NCBI GenBank assembly: GCA_022605405.1
Contig: JABYQQ010000017.1
Location: 1,178,001-1,242,000 of the forward strand
Source of the DNA: Earliella scabrosa
Taxonomy: Eukaryota; Basidiomycota; Agaricomycetes; Polyporales; Polyporaceae
DNA length: 64,000 nucleotides
Direction of reading: 5' to 3'
The position numbers and the translations under genes are program-made. This document shows positions 1-10,343 of the stretch, piece after piece (positions within the stretch are counted from its first letter, which is position 1; every line of letters begins with the position of its first letter). The notes below the pieces were generated by a model. It did no database searches. It was not told the origin of the DNA and saw only the letters and a list, made by a program, of their open reading frames with translations.

Positions 1-1430
1 AAAAGGTCGAGGTTTCGAACGGCACGGGGATTGGTGAGCGAGCGTGGGAGACACCTTCCAATCAGGTCTGCGCGCGCCTATTGGGACCTCTCACCAAAGC
101 CAGAGTCCGGCGGCGTTCGGGGGAAGGGAGTGAGACACGGATCGCCCTGCATGCCGTGAACTCCCGTACAGAAATCTCTCGCTGGTCTTCCCCCCCGGGG
201 TGCCCACGCCATTCGTCGGGGCACGTCCGGACGGCAGCGTCTCCTCCCGTCTCTCTAGCTTCGCCGTCCCCCGCTCAGCTTCTTGGGGACAACGAAGCCC
301 TCTCGCCCCACCGACGTCCTGCAGGCGTTCAAACCTCACCCCCGCGCCAGCCAGTGTCCACCTCAGCTCGGTCGGAAGGTGGCATGAGGATACGAGGTCT
401 GTGCTCGTCGACTAGCAAGGCGAGAGGTTCCACAAGCCAGCGGGTAAGAAAGAACCCGCCCTCCATCTTCCAGCAGAGCCCCAACAACTTCAGGCTTACG
501 GCCAACGGATTGTCAGATTGATCGGGGGGCGACACACCTCAGTTCCGTTCTCTCAGTTCCCTTCCCGTGGCCGGCGTTGAAGGCCGGTCAACCTGGCTGT
601 GCATACGCCGACTTACTTCGAGGGCTACCGGCACGATTGAGGGAACCATTGTTATACTTCGGAGGTAGCGTAGTGTACAAAGCCCCGTTCTTTTCATGTG
701 GTCAGAACGTTCAACATCCAAGGGACTGGATCACACACCTATGCTCTTCTAACATATACTTCCCCTTCGCGGTGAAAGCCAACCCCCAGTTGACCTCCAC
801 CCGTCTCTCTCCAACGCGACGCTCAGTCGAACATCGGGTCAAGAATGGATGCGGATAATAGGTTTGGCCGTCACGACGCAGACCCGTGGCCGTCGGCGAC
901 AGACCTCGGATCCAACGACGTGTAAGGACGGTCGGGGTGTAATTCATAGCTAGTTACGGGATCCCATTAGCGTGAGCTCGGAGAATCTGACGGCCGTACG
1001 TCTTACCTTGGGCCAGGCCCTCGTGCGTTGCGGGATTGGTTGAGTGTGATATAAGTAATGAGGCCGCCCTAAGGCCGCAACCTGCGCTCGCAGGATAGAG
1101 TGTCGAGGGTGCGGAAGTGGAGCCCCGAGTCGGTGCCAGACCAGCCCAACTCCTTGGTGGAGCATTCCCAGAAGCACAGACCGCGCTTCCGCATTTCTGC
1201 ACGGGATAGAATTCGGAGGGGTGCACCGAAGAGAGAAGGGAGTGCGGCGCCTGGAGATGAGCTGGCATACTGGGCGCTTGGTTGTTTGATTGGCGGTAGC
1301 CGACGGCTGCGACCACACACGAGTGTTGAGCACAAGTTGACGTTGACCGTCATCTTCAGGTCGTTGGCAGGTTGTTCCAGGTGACGGGCTAGAGTGGTGC
1401 AAAGACTGGCTGACTAGGGTAGAGAACAGC
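1..1430. other. No confident gene; left flank of the dioxygenase gene
   Basis: Open frames exist on both strands (for example + 81-521), but none shows a recognisable domain, signal peptide or convincing exon pattern. The stretch is probably the 5' flank of the dioxygenase gene starting near 1,431, or part of an older KDZ-type element whose end lies outside the window. I see no terminal inverted repeat in it. Confidence 0.4.
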
Positions 1431-3152
1431 ATGGCTAGTCTACCCGCGCGTCCTTCGGAGGAGGTCGCTCAGGCGGCTTTCCAGGCCCGGGCCGAAGCTA
1501 CCGCCGACCGCAGGCCCCCCCGGACGCGGCGACTCTTTAGATGTCGGGCGCTGCTTCCCGACAAACCACGCAAAGCCCAAGGTTCAGGGTCCAAGACGCA
1601 GTCGGAGCCCTTTGGGACGTCGTCGACCTCATGGACGAAGCCCTCAACGCCAAACCCGCGCGCTGCGGCCTCGTGCAATGCCCGAAGCCTCCGAGAGGAA
1701 AGAGAGGCCGAGTGTCTCCGTCTGGCCGACCTCTATCTCCTTCAAGCCGACCGCACGGGACACGCCATTCTTCCGCAATACCGCACTCGCGCGCGCGCGA
1801 ATTATGACTGTGCGTTAGAGGAACTTAGTCAGCTCAGCGATGACGACGATGACGACGACGGGTATGTGCTCCAGGTTCACTGCATATATCCATGGCTGAC
1901 ACTTGTCATAGTCCTGGTCTTACAGCAGCGTATGTCTCCCTGCGCCTTGGTCTATACTCATTGACGGTGACCGCTCTCCCGGTCCTACTAGATCTCGTCG
2001 TCGGTGGACCGATCTGCCCCGGGCGGAGCAGATTCTGCGCTTGACGCACGGCTTTGACCGGATCGCTTCGAAGAATGTCGACATCGCGCGACGACCAGAG
2101 AACACTAGTCAGTTCAGCTGCCTTATTCGTCGTCATCTCTGACCTTGGGTTCGGGGTGTTTGAAGGTATATTTAACTCTTTCGACCTCAAACGTGCCACC
2201 GGTCGCAACTATCGCAACGGCAAGATGGCACAGAAGATCAAGAGTCTCGAGCCGAAGGACACGGTTTGGGAGGGCGATCGTCCCCACATGGCACTCAGCA
2301 AGGACGGATACCCGCTGGTGTGGCACTTTCCTCAAGCCGTTAGGGGGAAGACTCTCGTCAGTATGCTCCCTTATACTAGTACATGTTCGATTGCTCAGAC
2401 ATCCACTTGTCAGGCTGATTCCACCGACGCTATCCTCCGTTGGGGCAAAGTTGCTCCTATGTCAAAGAAAGGAGCGAACGACTTCCAACAATGTTATATC
2501 CCGGGGGCGCAAGTGGCCGGACGTACGCGAGCGGCGGGTCTCTGGCATGCCATTGGTCATTCAGTGCGTCCCTATTTTTGGGTCTACGCGGTATCAGCCA
2601 AGTCATAGGTGTGCCTCGGAACAGAAGGATGCTCCGGTGGTCTGCAGCGATATCCACAAGACAGGAGCCAGCTTCGAGGGCGCCATGAATCTGTTCTCGG
2701 ACCTGGAGCTTATCAACGCCTACTGCTCAACAGCGATGGCTTGCATCGATCCGCTGCAATTCGGTTTGCTCAGGCGGGTGTACGACTACCGTTTGGCAAA
2801 GTATCGGTCCCAGGTCGCTTTTGCCGCTGTGGACAAGTACAACCTTTGGGAGGGTCGGGAAATCATGTACAACAGGTGGTCTCCCGACCATTGGGACTCT
2901 CAGGATCCGCATTGGGCCTGGGCGAACATCGTGTACTTCGGCGACTTCGAAGGGGCGTACTTTGAGTTCCCTCAGTTGCGACTTCGGGTCAAACTCTCGC
3001 CGGGCGACATCGTGTTCTTTCGTGGACGCGATCTGCTCCATCGAGTTCCCAAGTGGGACAGCGGGGAGCGGTATTTCCTGGTTCAGTTCACCCATCAAGC
3101 TCTGTGGAAGGAGGCTGGGATTCGTTGTGCGTCGTCTAAAGCATTCATCTAG
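1431..3152 (+). CDS. TET/JBP-type 2-oxoglutarate/Fe(II) dioxygenase of a KDZ transposon
   Basis: Predicted nuclear dioxygenase of the TET/JBP superfamily, whose studied members oxidise methyl groups of modified pyrimidines in DNA using Fe(II) and 2-oxoglutarate. The C-terminal part (about 2,640-3,152) contains HWDSQD (codons from 2,889), giving the H-x-D iron ligands. Downstream GDIVFF is followed by LLHRV (distal His) and GERYFLVQFTH (Arg expected to bind 2-oxoglutarate), in the canonical H-x-D...H...R order. The N-terminal half is less certain: an acidic DDDDDDDG tract precedes an intron at 1,862-1,911, and further introns are needed between 2,100 and 2,640, so the start at 1,431 is tentative. 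It converges on the KDZ gene with only 172 bp between the stops. In Basidiomycota TET/JBP genes are known to be linked to KDZ transposons, which supports the call. Substrate and activity are inferred. Confidence 0.72.
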
Positions 3153-3324
3153 GCACTGTAATACGTTCAACTTCGTAACGGGCACTTCTACGTACGGCAT
3201 GTAACGCGCTTTTCGACATTAATCATACTGCTTGGTGCTCGGCGCTGTGTCATAGTACTATCTGATTGAGTGCCGCGGTAAGGGGTCTAGGGGGTCAGGG
3301 GGAAAGGTATGACGCCTGGGAAAC

Positions 3325-6300
3325 TCAGAAACCCATGGTCTCCAGCACGCGTTCCCACTTCTGCTTATCGAGTCCGGCGAGCTGTTTACGCATCAGTGGT
3401 CTGATGGACTGGAGATGACTGTAAGCATCGTCAATGTGGCGGTGAGGATATTGGATGCGTACCACCCCGTAGTCGATCCGACTCCGTTCCAATTTGATGG
3501 GCTCTTGCAATGCCTTGAAGATCGCGCAACGCTCGGGGTCCGCGAGCATGCGACGGCGATGTTCGACATGTGCCTCTCTCACTTCGCGCGCGCAGTCGTC
3601 CGCCATCCGAGTGAACATGTCGGCCTTCTCGTGCGCGTAGGCCGTCGCTCCTCGCGAACGATACGCCGGCTGGGCTTCGGCGGTGCGGAGCCTCTCTTGG
3701 GCTTCGAACCTAAACCCGGCTTCTAGATGTCGTCCTTCAGCGTAGAGCATGTTGATCTCCTCTTGGACTCGTTCCTGACTGGCCCACGCTCGATGCCATT
3801 CGGTTCTTTGGGCTGTCGTGCGTCAGTTCCCCGAGAACGCATTGTGTGATACGCCCACAACTCACATTCCTCAGCCCACTCCGGCCCCAAAGCTTTATCC
3901 CCGTTGGGTGCGGATACCTGGAAGATCCACGTGTGCACGTTCTTACTCGCGCCGCTCTCTCGGGCGGTGGTGAGCGTGGGGGCCCGCAGATCCGTCTCAG
4001 TGTTGATGATGCGAAGCAACGGGGGTATTCCAGCGCAGGAGGGAAGGCGCGCTCGAGGGTCGGTCAGGGCAACGAGGGCGAAGTAGTTGCGGTTATATTA
4101 CTGGGCAAGTTCCATGGTGTCTGCGTGGACCTGGGTGACGACTTCGGCACTGCGTTTGTTGTCGCGCTGACCACGGGCGTGACGGTCCTTTTCGGAGATG
4201 AGAGCAGCGCGTTTCCGCACGCTCTCGCGAACGCTCGCTAACAGGTCAAAGGCGCGTCCCACGCGCAGCTTGTACTCGAAGGCGGCGAGCTCGCTCAGTT
4301 CACATGCCGCGATAGAGTCCGGCTCGAACTCTGACGGCAAGCCAAGAAACTCGGTCTCAGGTCCATTGTGCGTGGCCTTCTTGTCTAGGAGATCGACGTC
4401 TTCATCTATGTCGTCCTCCTCAACGTCCTCGCATACCAGTCCTTGGTCTAACATCGGCATGCACACCTCTTGCAGTTGGCGCCATTGCGATAGTCGTCCC
4501 CGCAGGGCGGTTCGGAGGTTCGATAGAATCTGGGGCTTATCAGGAAGAGGTCTATCGTTGAGCAGGGCCTCTCGGTACACTTTGATCCGTTTGCATAGTT
4601 GATGTCTAACGCATGTCAGCATGAGATCGCGCCCACCAGGCGAACCAACGTACTGGGCCTCCTGCACCTCAATGCCGGTTTTGATGAACGTCGCCGCCGT
4701 CTCGGGGGAGTCCTCCAGGGCTTGTTCCATGTGCTCGTCGTGGATGGTGATTGGCGTCTTCAGCAGCTCTTTGTATGCCTTGCCAGCACTCGGCACTGGA
4801 TTGGATTAGCACAGCGTCCACCGCGGGTTCTGTCAGCTCACCTAATTTCTGATTGAGGACGTACACGCTCGACTGAGGGTTAGATTTCCATGCGGCATAA
4901 GTCGCGGGGGTGATGGCCTCAGTCTGGCGTTCCATTTGAGCCCAACGGAGAGCGCGCTCAGGTCCTGCCGCGATTGTGAGGGCCGCAAGGTCGCGCGTCT
5001 GGTCCAGCTGCAAAGGAAGTTTTTCCAGCAACTTTCGAGCAATGTAGGCTGCTGACAACAATCGTACATGCTTCAGCCGCTTGCATGCTGAAAGGTCTAG
5101 CCCTTTGCATACCTCGGATCTCGTTCTTCACCCAGTTCCAGAAGTTGAAGTGGTCGTTGATGGAGTCCTGCCGGGCGCCGCCGTTCATCTCCCGAGTGCT
5201 CAAGCCAACGGCGTTGTGAGGAAACCAGTTACTCTCGACGGTCTCGCCGTTGGAGTGACCGCATCCGCGCTTGTAGCAGATTGCATAATTGGTTTGGCAT
5301 GACTCCTTGTGCGCCAGCATATGTAGCTGTGGAAGAAGTACCTTGACCGTTTCGACAATCGGCAAGAACTCCGGCGGGAGATTCCACTCCTTCCAACGAT
5401 CCAACAGCCGACACACGTACTCACATCCGACGTCATAGGTGAACATAATCTCCACGAGCTCGCGCGCCAGCTCCAAAGGCCCGCACATCGCAAGATCCAC
5501 CAGTGGAAACCTGTCAATGAACATATCATGAGCCCGGTCAAACTGACGGTGTACTGGACATCGCTTACTGCTCTCCTCCAGGGAGATCCACGACCGCTCG
5601 TGGCATGAAACAGCCGTGGCGAATACAAGATATCGCGACGACGCCACTGATATCCAAATTACGGAATTTGCCCGCGCGCTGCGACCGGGTCACCTTGAAA
5701 CCGCTGCACGTCTCCACCTGATGATGCCATCGCTTTAGTACCAACGGTGAGCGTTCGCGCAATCCTGGCGGGACACATACGACTTTCGCTGTATCCTTAG
5801 GATAGCGCTTGATGTAATCAATGAGTCTGCGATTGGTGAAGAAGGCACGTCCACGAGCGAGGCTGAAATCAGATTGGTCGTCGCGCTTGGTTTTCTTCTG
5901 CAGACTGTGGTTGCCATCGGCGCCCAAGCACAGGCGGTAGATGTACCTGGCCACAATCAGTGAGGTCAACACTCTATGCGGCGGAATGGTGGCATACGGT
6001 ACTTACCGTAGTCGTTCAGGTGTGTCTTTGTAGTCCGCAGGAAGGTTGACCCCCGGCCATGGACACGCGTAGCAGGGCGTCGCGATGAGTTCAGGGGGTC
6101 GGTTTGGGTAGCTGACTCCGTGACATTTCCCTGATCGCATGACCATCTTCAGATGCCGCCATATTCTTGACGCAAACAAGAACTCCCTGTAACGGTCCTT
6201 GGTTCAAGGATTAGCTGGAGCAAAATCGTAAGTAGTGATAGGGCGACGAGCTTACTCTCGGGGGACGAGATCGACTCCCGTCGGCACGTCGGCGCAATTT

Positions 6301-8000
6301 CTTGCAGTAGTCACCTGCTGACTTCTTGCTGGCTAAAATGTCCTCATGGGCGTCCTCGAGAAGCTCGAACGTTAGTGCCGCAGGGTCAGGTCAAGTCAGG
6401 TCATTGACCCCTCTGGGCCATGACCATGACCATGACCATGACTGATCTTCAGCAGACGGCTCATGACCTGACTGATCTTTCAGTCAGGTTATCATCAGTT
6501 CAGTTACGGTCCAGTCACGGTCATTGACCGGTCATGACTGAACATGCAGTTATGACCAGTCATAACTGGTCAGAGCAAGTTAAGACCAGTCATTTGGTCC
6601 ACCAGGTTAGAGAAACATCTTAAATGTAATCCAGAAGTAATTTTCATGTTTATTACTGGAGAGAGCCTTCTGTATCTACATGGATTGATATTGATATGAA
6701 TATTGGTCTGTCACTCAGTCTGTTTATAGACAGCACTGAGCATCTTTGATCTGTTTGATTAGACCTGAGTTAACTAGAGACTGGTATTTTCCACTTGCCA
6801 GAGCTGCTGAATTTAATATATTTCAAGTGTTTCTATTGTACATTGTATTTGATCAGTTGATGTCTCTTATATGACCAGTCAATGACCAGTCATGACTGGT
6901 CTTAGCAGGTAAAATATGACTGGTCATAACCAGTCATCTGCAGTTATACAATCTTTGTCATTCTCAATGACCGTGACCATGACCATAACCATAACTGATT
7001 ATAAGCGGTTATGGTCAGGTTATTTACACATCAGTTACAGTTATTTTCCAGTCATTGACCGGTCATATGACCTGACCCTACGGCACTATCGAACGTGAAC
7101 AAGGATTGGGGGAGGGAGAACGTCGCGGGAAACAAGCGCGCAAGAAGCAGCTGCCTCATGACATCGGGCCTACCCGGACACTGACACATACGAATCTTGC
7201 AGACATGTACGCCATTGGTGTGCGTGATAACGTATTGTCGATCACTAGATTGTCGATCATTGAGAAGGGCTTCAGGACTGGAGGCAATTGGACATGGATC
7301 GCCTTGATGCCCTAGATGGCGAACGAAACCGAGTTCGGAGAGGTCCCGCCGGACAAAGTAACGACCGTTCCACTCCTCCACCCAATGGAACGGGTGGTGC
7401 TTATGGGAGGAGAGAATGCATGGGACGCACAAGGCTGGGCAGTCGGCGCACTCGGGACATCGCATGGTGGCTGCCGGGCCAGCACAGGATTGACACGGTC
7501 CCGGAATCAGCGGGTGGGCTTCCACTTCGAGCATGCATTGGAGCAGCAACGGGAAGTACTCTTCGGCGTCCTGCAGGCGTTGACCTAGACCCTGGGAGCA
7601 GAGACGAGTTGCCTCATCACACATAAGATAGGACTTTTTATTACTCGCGTACCTTGTTCGACTTCTTTGCAGGTTGCGCGGGTTGCTTGGGCTCGTCAGC
7701 TCTGTCTTTGGACTGGACGGGAGGCGTCGGGGAGGCAAGAGACGAAGGGCCGCGGTTCGTGGGCCCATCTTCGAGCGGACCTACCGGTGACCAGTCGTCA
7801 TTGACTTGGCAGCCAAAGGGTGATTGCTCTGCTTGAAAGGACGAGCTTGCGATGGCGACGGAGCTGCACGGCGTGGAGGTGGACCCGTCATCGTCGTGTT
7901 GAGGGGTAGTTTGAAGGGTGGACGAACCGACATCCGGGGGAGGCTGCAGCGACACGGCGTGCTGCTGCAGGTGGACATCAGGAAAAACCCCCCTAGCCAA
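3325..8000 (-). pseudogene. KDZ transposase with CxC2 cysteine cluster, interrupted by insertions
   Basis: Transposase of the Kyakuja-Dileera-Zisupton class. Reading 5' to 3' on the minus strand, a Ser/Pro-rich N-terminus (about 7,980-7,664) leads to the CxC2 cluster (7,623-7,097) with paired cysteines (CQSCAG, CPECADCPALCVPC), then HPFHWVEEWNG and THTNGVHVCKIRMCQCPG. The core follows in exons I place at 6,372-6,256, 6,197-6,007, 5,946-5,569, 5,510-5,113, 5,048-4,842 and 4,795-4,102. Motifs seen are DRYREFL, YIYRLCLGADGN, SGVVAISCIRHGC, FTYDVGCEY (probable catalytic Asp), NGETVESNW (probable catalytic Glu) and NDHFNFWNW. The C-terminal part ends at 3,325. Introns of about 58 nt have good GT/AG ends. 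A 716-bp hAT MITE splits the CxC2/core junction, and a second element interrupts near residue 1 of the readable N-terminus, so this copy is unlikely to make transposase unless the MITE is removed. Family assignment is firm; exact 5' end and last introns are not. Confidence 0.8.
6365..7096. mobile_element. hAT-type MITE 1 with 8-bp target duplication (element 6,373-7,088)
   Basis: A 716-bp non-coding element flanked by the direct repeat TCGAACGT (6,365-6,372 and 7,089-7,096). Its ends are inverted repeats: the left reads TAGTGCCGCAGGGTCAGGTC and the right end matches its complement with one change. An 8-bp duplication and a terminus beginning TAGTG are hallmarks of the hAT superfamily. The interior is dominated by short words related to TGACCA/TGGTCA near both ends, with an AT-rich centre (6,600-6,850). 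No transposase is present. Removing the element and one target copy rejoins the KDZ reading frame exactly (SLFTF then ELLEDAHEDIL). Confidence 0.92.
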
Positions 8001-9844
8001 TTAGCGCTAATTGTGTTCCATTATCGGACATTGACTGCTAGTTGTCTAATATCCTGACCATTATCACGACTTCACCACAAATTAGTGCTATTTACTTTTT
8101 GAGCCTCACAGTTAGAGTGTTGTTGTTGTCATTTGGTTGCACATTCACTGTACTAGTAGCCAAAACGTACGGAAGGGTTGATACTTCAAGACGGCATTGA
8201 TATGAGTGCCCCATACTGTACCATTTAAATCTATTCGACCAGTCACCCGTCACAAGCCGTGAAATTGGTCGAATTTTGCCTCCTTGTCACCGGTCACAGG
8301 AGGGATGGTCGAACGGGCCCTCCGGGCGCCTATCGCCTCTGGGGGCGGCGCGCTGTCGCGCGCCCTCACCTGGCCGAATTCGACCGCCGTGTCACAGGTC
8401 ACCGGCCGGGTGGTCGAATTCGGCCATCCATTTGGCAGTGTCACGCGTCACAGGCCAGGTCGAATAGATTTAAATGGTACAGTAAGTGCTTTGTTCTAGT
8501 CTCACTATAACTCAATTATGCATTGTACCTCACGGCGCTGGGCGCTACAAGATGATAACATTCGGAAATGCTAAGTCCTTTGTTTGTCCGTGTTTACTCT
8601 GGAGTCCAAGCAACGCGACAGTTACGGCGCTTACGGACACGTCACTTCCCTTCGTCCCTCTTTTGCCTCTCTTCTGCTTTGCTTCTGCCTCTCACTTCCT
8701 CCCGACGGGCACGTTCGAGGGCTGCAGCTCAAGAGCTGTTTAGACACTGCGGCCGACTGGGTTCCAGACAGCAAAACATGGAGCGGGTGAAGATGAGGGA
8801 AGGACAGCTGAGGGAAGGCCGCCATTGCCAGGTAGTCTGTAAGTGCTCACTGCTACCCTGGTGTGCTGACAACTTTGTTTCCTGTGATGCCAACTCGTTC
8901 CCTAGCAGCTCAATGCTCCCGCCGCCTCCTGGCTGGTTCAGCTCAAGCCCCACTCCATACGGACGCATTCAGCAGCCCTCCTTCTGCCGCACCAAGGGCG
9001 TCCAGTGTCAGCGTAACAGGTATGTACAGCTCGTTGCACTACCCCGTGTCTGCGACCGCCATTCTCTCTCTCACCGGCCTCATGTGGCAGGCAGAGAGCA
9101 TCGTCTGCTTCCGGCTCCATCCCCACCAACCTGTCTACAGGTGCAACACAGTCCCGGAGGTGCGTTCCCCACGATTTGGGGTTGTGCAGCTCTTCGCCTC
9201 GCTCACCGCCCTCACCACCCTCATTGCACAGTGCACGCTCGTTGGCACAGGGACCGTTTCTCCAGTGTTCCGACCCCAACTGGAGCATCACCTGAAGACA
9301 CAGGTGAGCATCGTCTGCCTCCGCCATCCATTGGAATGGCGTGCTGACTCCTTCGGAACTCTTCTCTTGCCCTGAAGCAGACGTACCGCGCTCGAGCAGC
9401 ACATGCTGCGCTTCCCCCGTGCAGTTCAGCACGAGCGTTCCCTGACATCTGTTCACGCTCGACAGCATCTCCCTGTCCATCGCGGTGCTGCGCAGGTAGG
9501 CGTTGTAGGTGTATCTTTAGCTAGTAGTATAGCCTCCGTTACTACCAGTGTCCGTGCGTGTTTGTTGATACTAGTCTATGTGCTGAGCAATACATCATAC
9601 ATGTTGTTTCTTACATAACATGTCAATGTGTGACATTGTTGTCCGACTAATGAGTCTATCAGTCGGTGCATTGTTGGCAATCATCAACGAATTAGTGGCA
9701 AATAGTTGCTCATTACCGCAACTTGTGCTACTTTAGCACCCCACCTTTACAAACTTGTCAAAATGCTATAGAGTGAGATTTAGCTCTATTATCAGCTCAA
9801 TAGCAATTATTACCTCTAATCAGCTCGGGGGGTTTTTCCTGATG
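7976..9844. mobile_element. 1.87-kb inverted-repeat DNA element inside the KDZ 5' region
   Basis: Both ends carry the same 18-bp inverted terminal sequence: CATCAGGAAAAACCCCCC at 7,976 and its complement ending at 9,844. The subterminal 150-250 bp on each side are AT-richer and repeat words such as GCTAATT, as in DNA transposons. The flanks do not give a clean target duplication (GTGGA on the left, GAGGC on the right), so the superfamily is open. The middle (about 8,500-9,500) has no recognisable transposase; it holds two imperfect direct copies of a GAGCATCGTCTGC-containing segment (near 9,098 and 9,305) and looks like exon/intron-like captured or decayed sequence. A smaller MITE is nested at 8,216-8,482. 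Confidence 0.65.
8214..8484. mobile_element. TA-flanked MITE (element 8,216-8,482), nested
   Basis: Perfect 25-bp terminal inverted repeat beginning CTGTACCATTTAAATCTATT on the left with its exact complement on the right. It is flanked by TA at 8,214-8,215 and 8,483-8,484, the target duplication of Tc1/mariner-type elements. The 267-bp element is non-coding; the interior is GC-rich and itself partly palindromic (GGTCGAATTCGGCC and related words). It sits inside the larger 7,976-9,844 element, so it inserted later or travelled with it. Confidence 0.85.
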
Positions 9845-10343
9845 GAGGCCACTCGACGACGCGCCGTATACCCGGTGCTCGGACGCCACTCGCAGTGGCC
9901 GATGGTTGCGCACAATGCCAACTCTACCTCGCGCGCCTCTCGTACGCTGATACTTGCCGGCGAAACCAGACATGGATGAAGGTGGAGGGGACGTTGTGAT
10001 TCGTGAAGCCACGCCGAAATGCAGACTCTCCTCTGAGTCCTCTGAGGGGCACGGAGGCATCAAAATCAACATGTGCTCACCACGTTGTGAGCGCATGTCA
10101 GGCAGGGTTGACCTCATATCATAGTTCAGTCAATGGATACGGCGAATAAATCTATTCTTGACATAGAGGGAAAATGGCTAGCAGAGGAGGCGGCCCGTCG
10201 ACGAGTATCCACTCTCTCTCGGGAGCGTGGATGATGGAGGGCTACATGGCTAAGGGGATACGATAGTAATGGGGAGGGAAGCGGGCCGCAGGGGAAGAGC
10301 TCGTGGGGTGATGGGGACGCGGCCGGAGTGTCGGAAGAATGTT
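9845..10343. other. Possible displaced N-terminal exon of the KDZ gene; otherwise no gene
   Basis: Minus-strand translation from an ATG at 9,973 gives a basic stretch (MSGFAGKYQRTRGARGRVGI...) that runs to SSSGLH at the edge of the inverted-repeat element. If that element is removed the frame could continue into LQQHAVSLQPPPDVG on the other side, making this the original KDZ N-terminus. This rests on frame continuity only. From 9,974 to 10,343 nothing else is recognisable. Confidence 0.3.

Noticed and set aside
950..1432. Minus-strand frame of 160 codons
   Set aside because: Composition of random translation, no motif, and overlapped by other equal-quality frames.
8568..9480. Long frames on both strands inside the 1.87-kb element as a transposase
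   Set aside because: No DDE, hAT, MULE or mariner motif recognised in any frame; splice-like signals suggest captured or decayed sequence.
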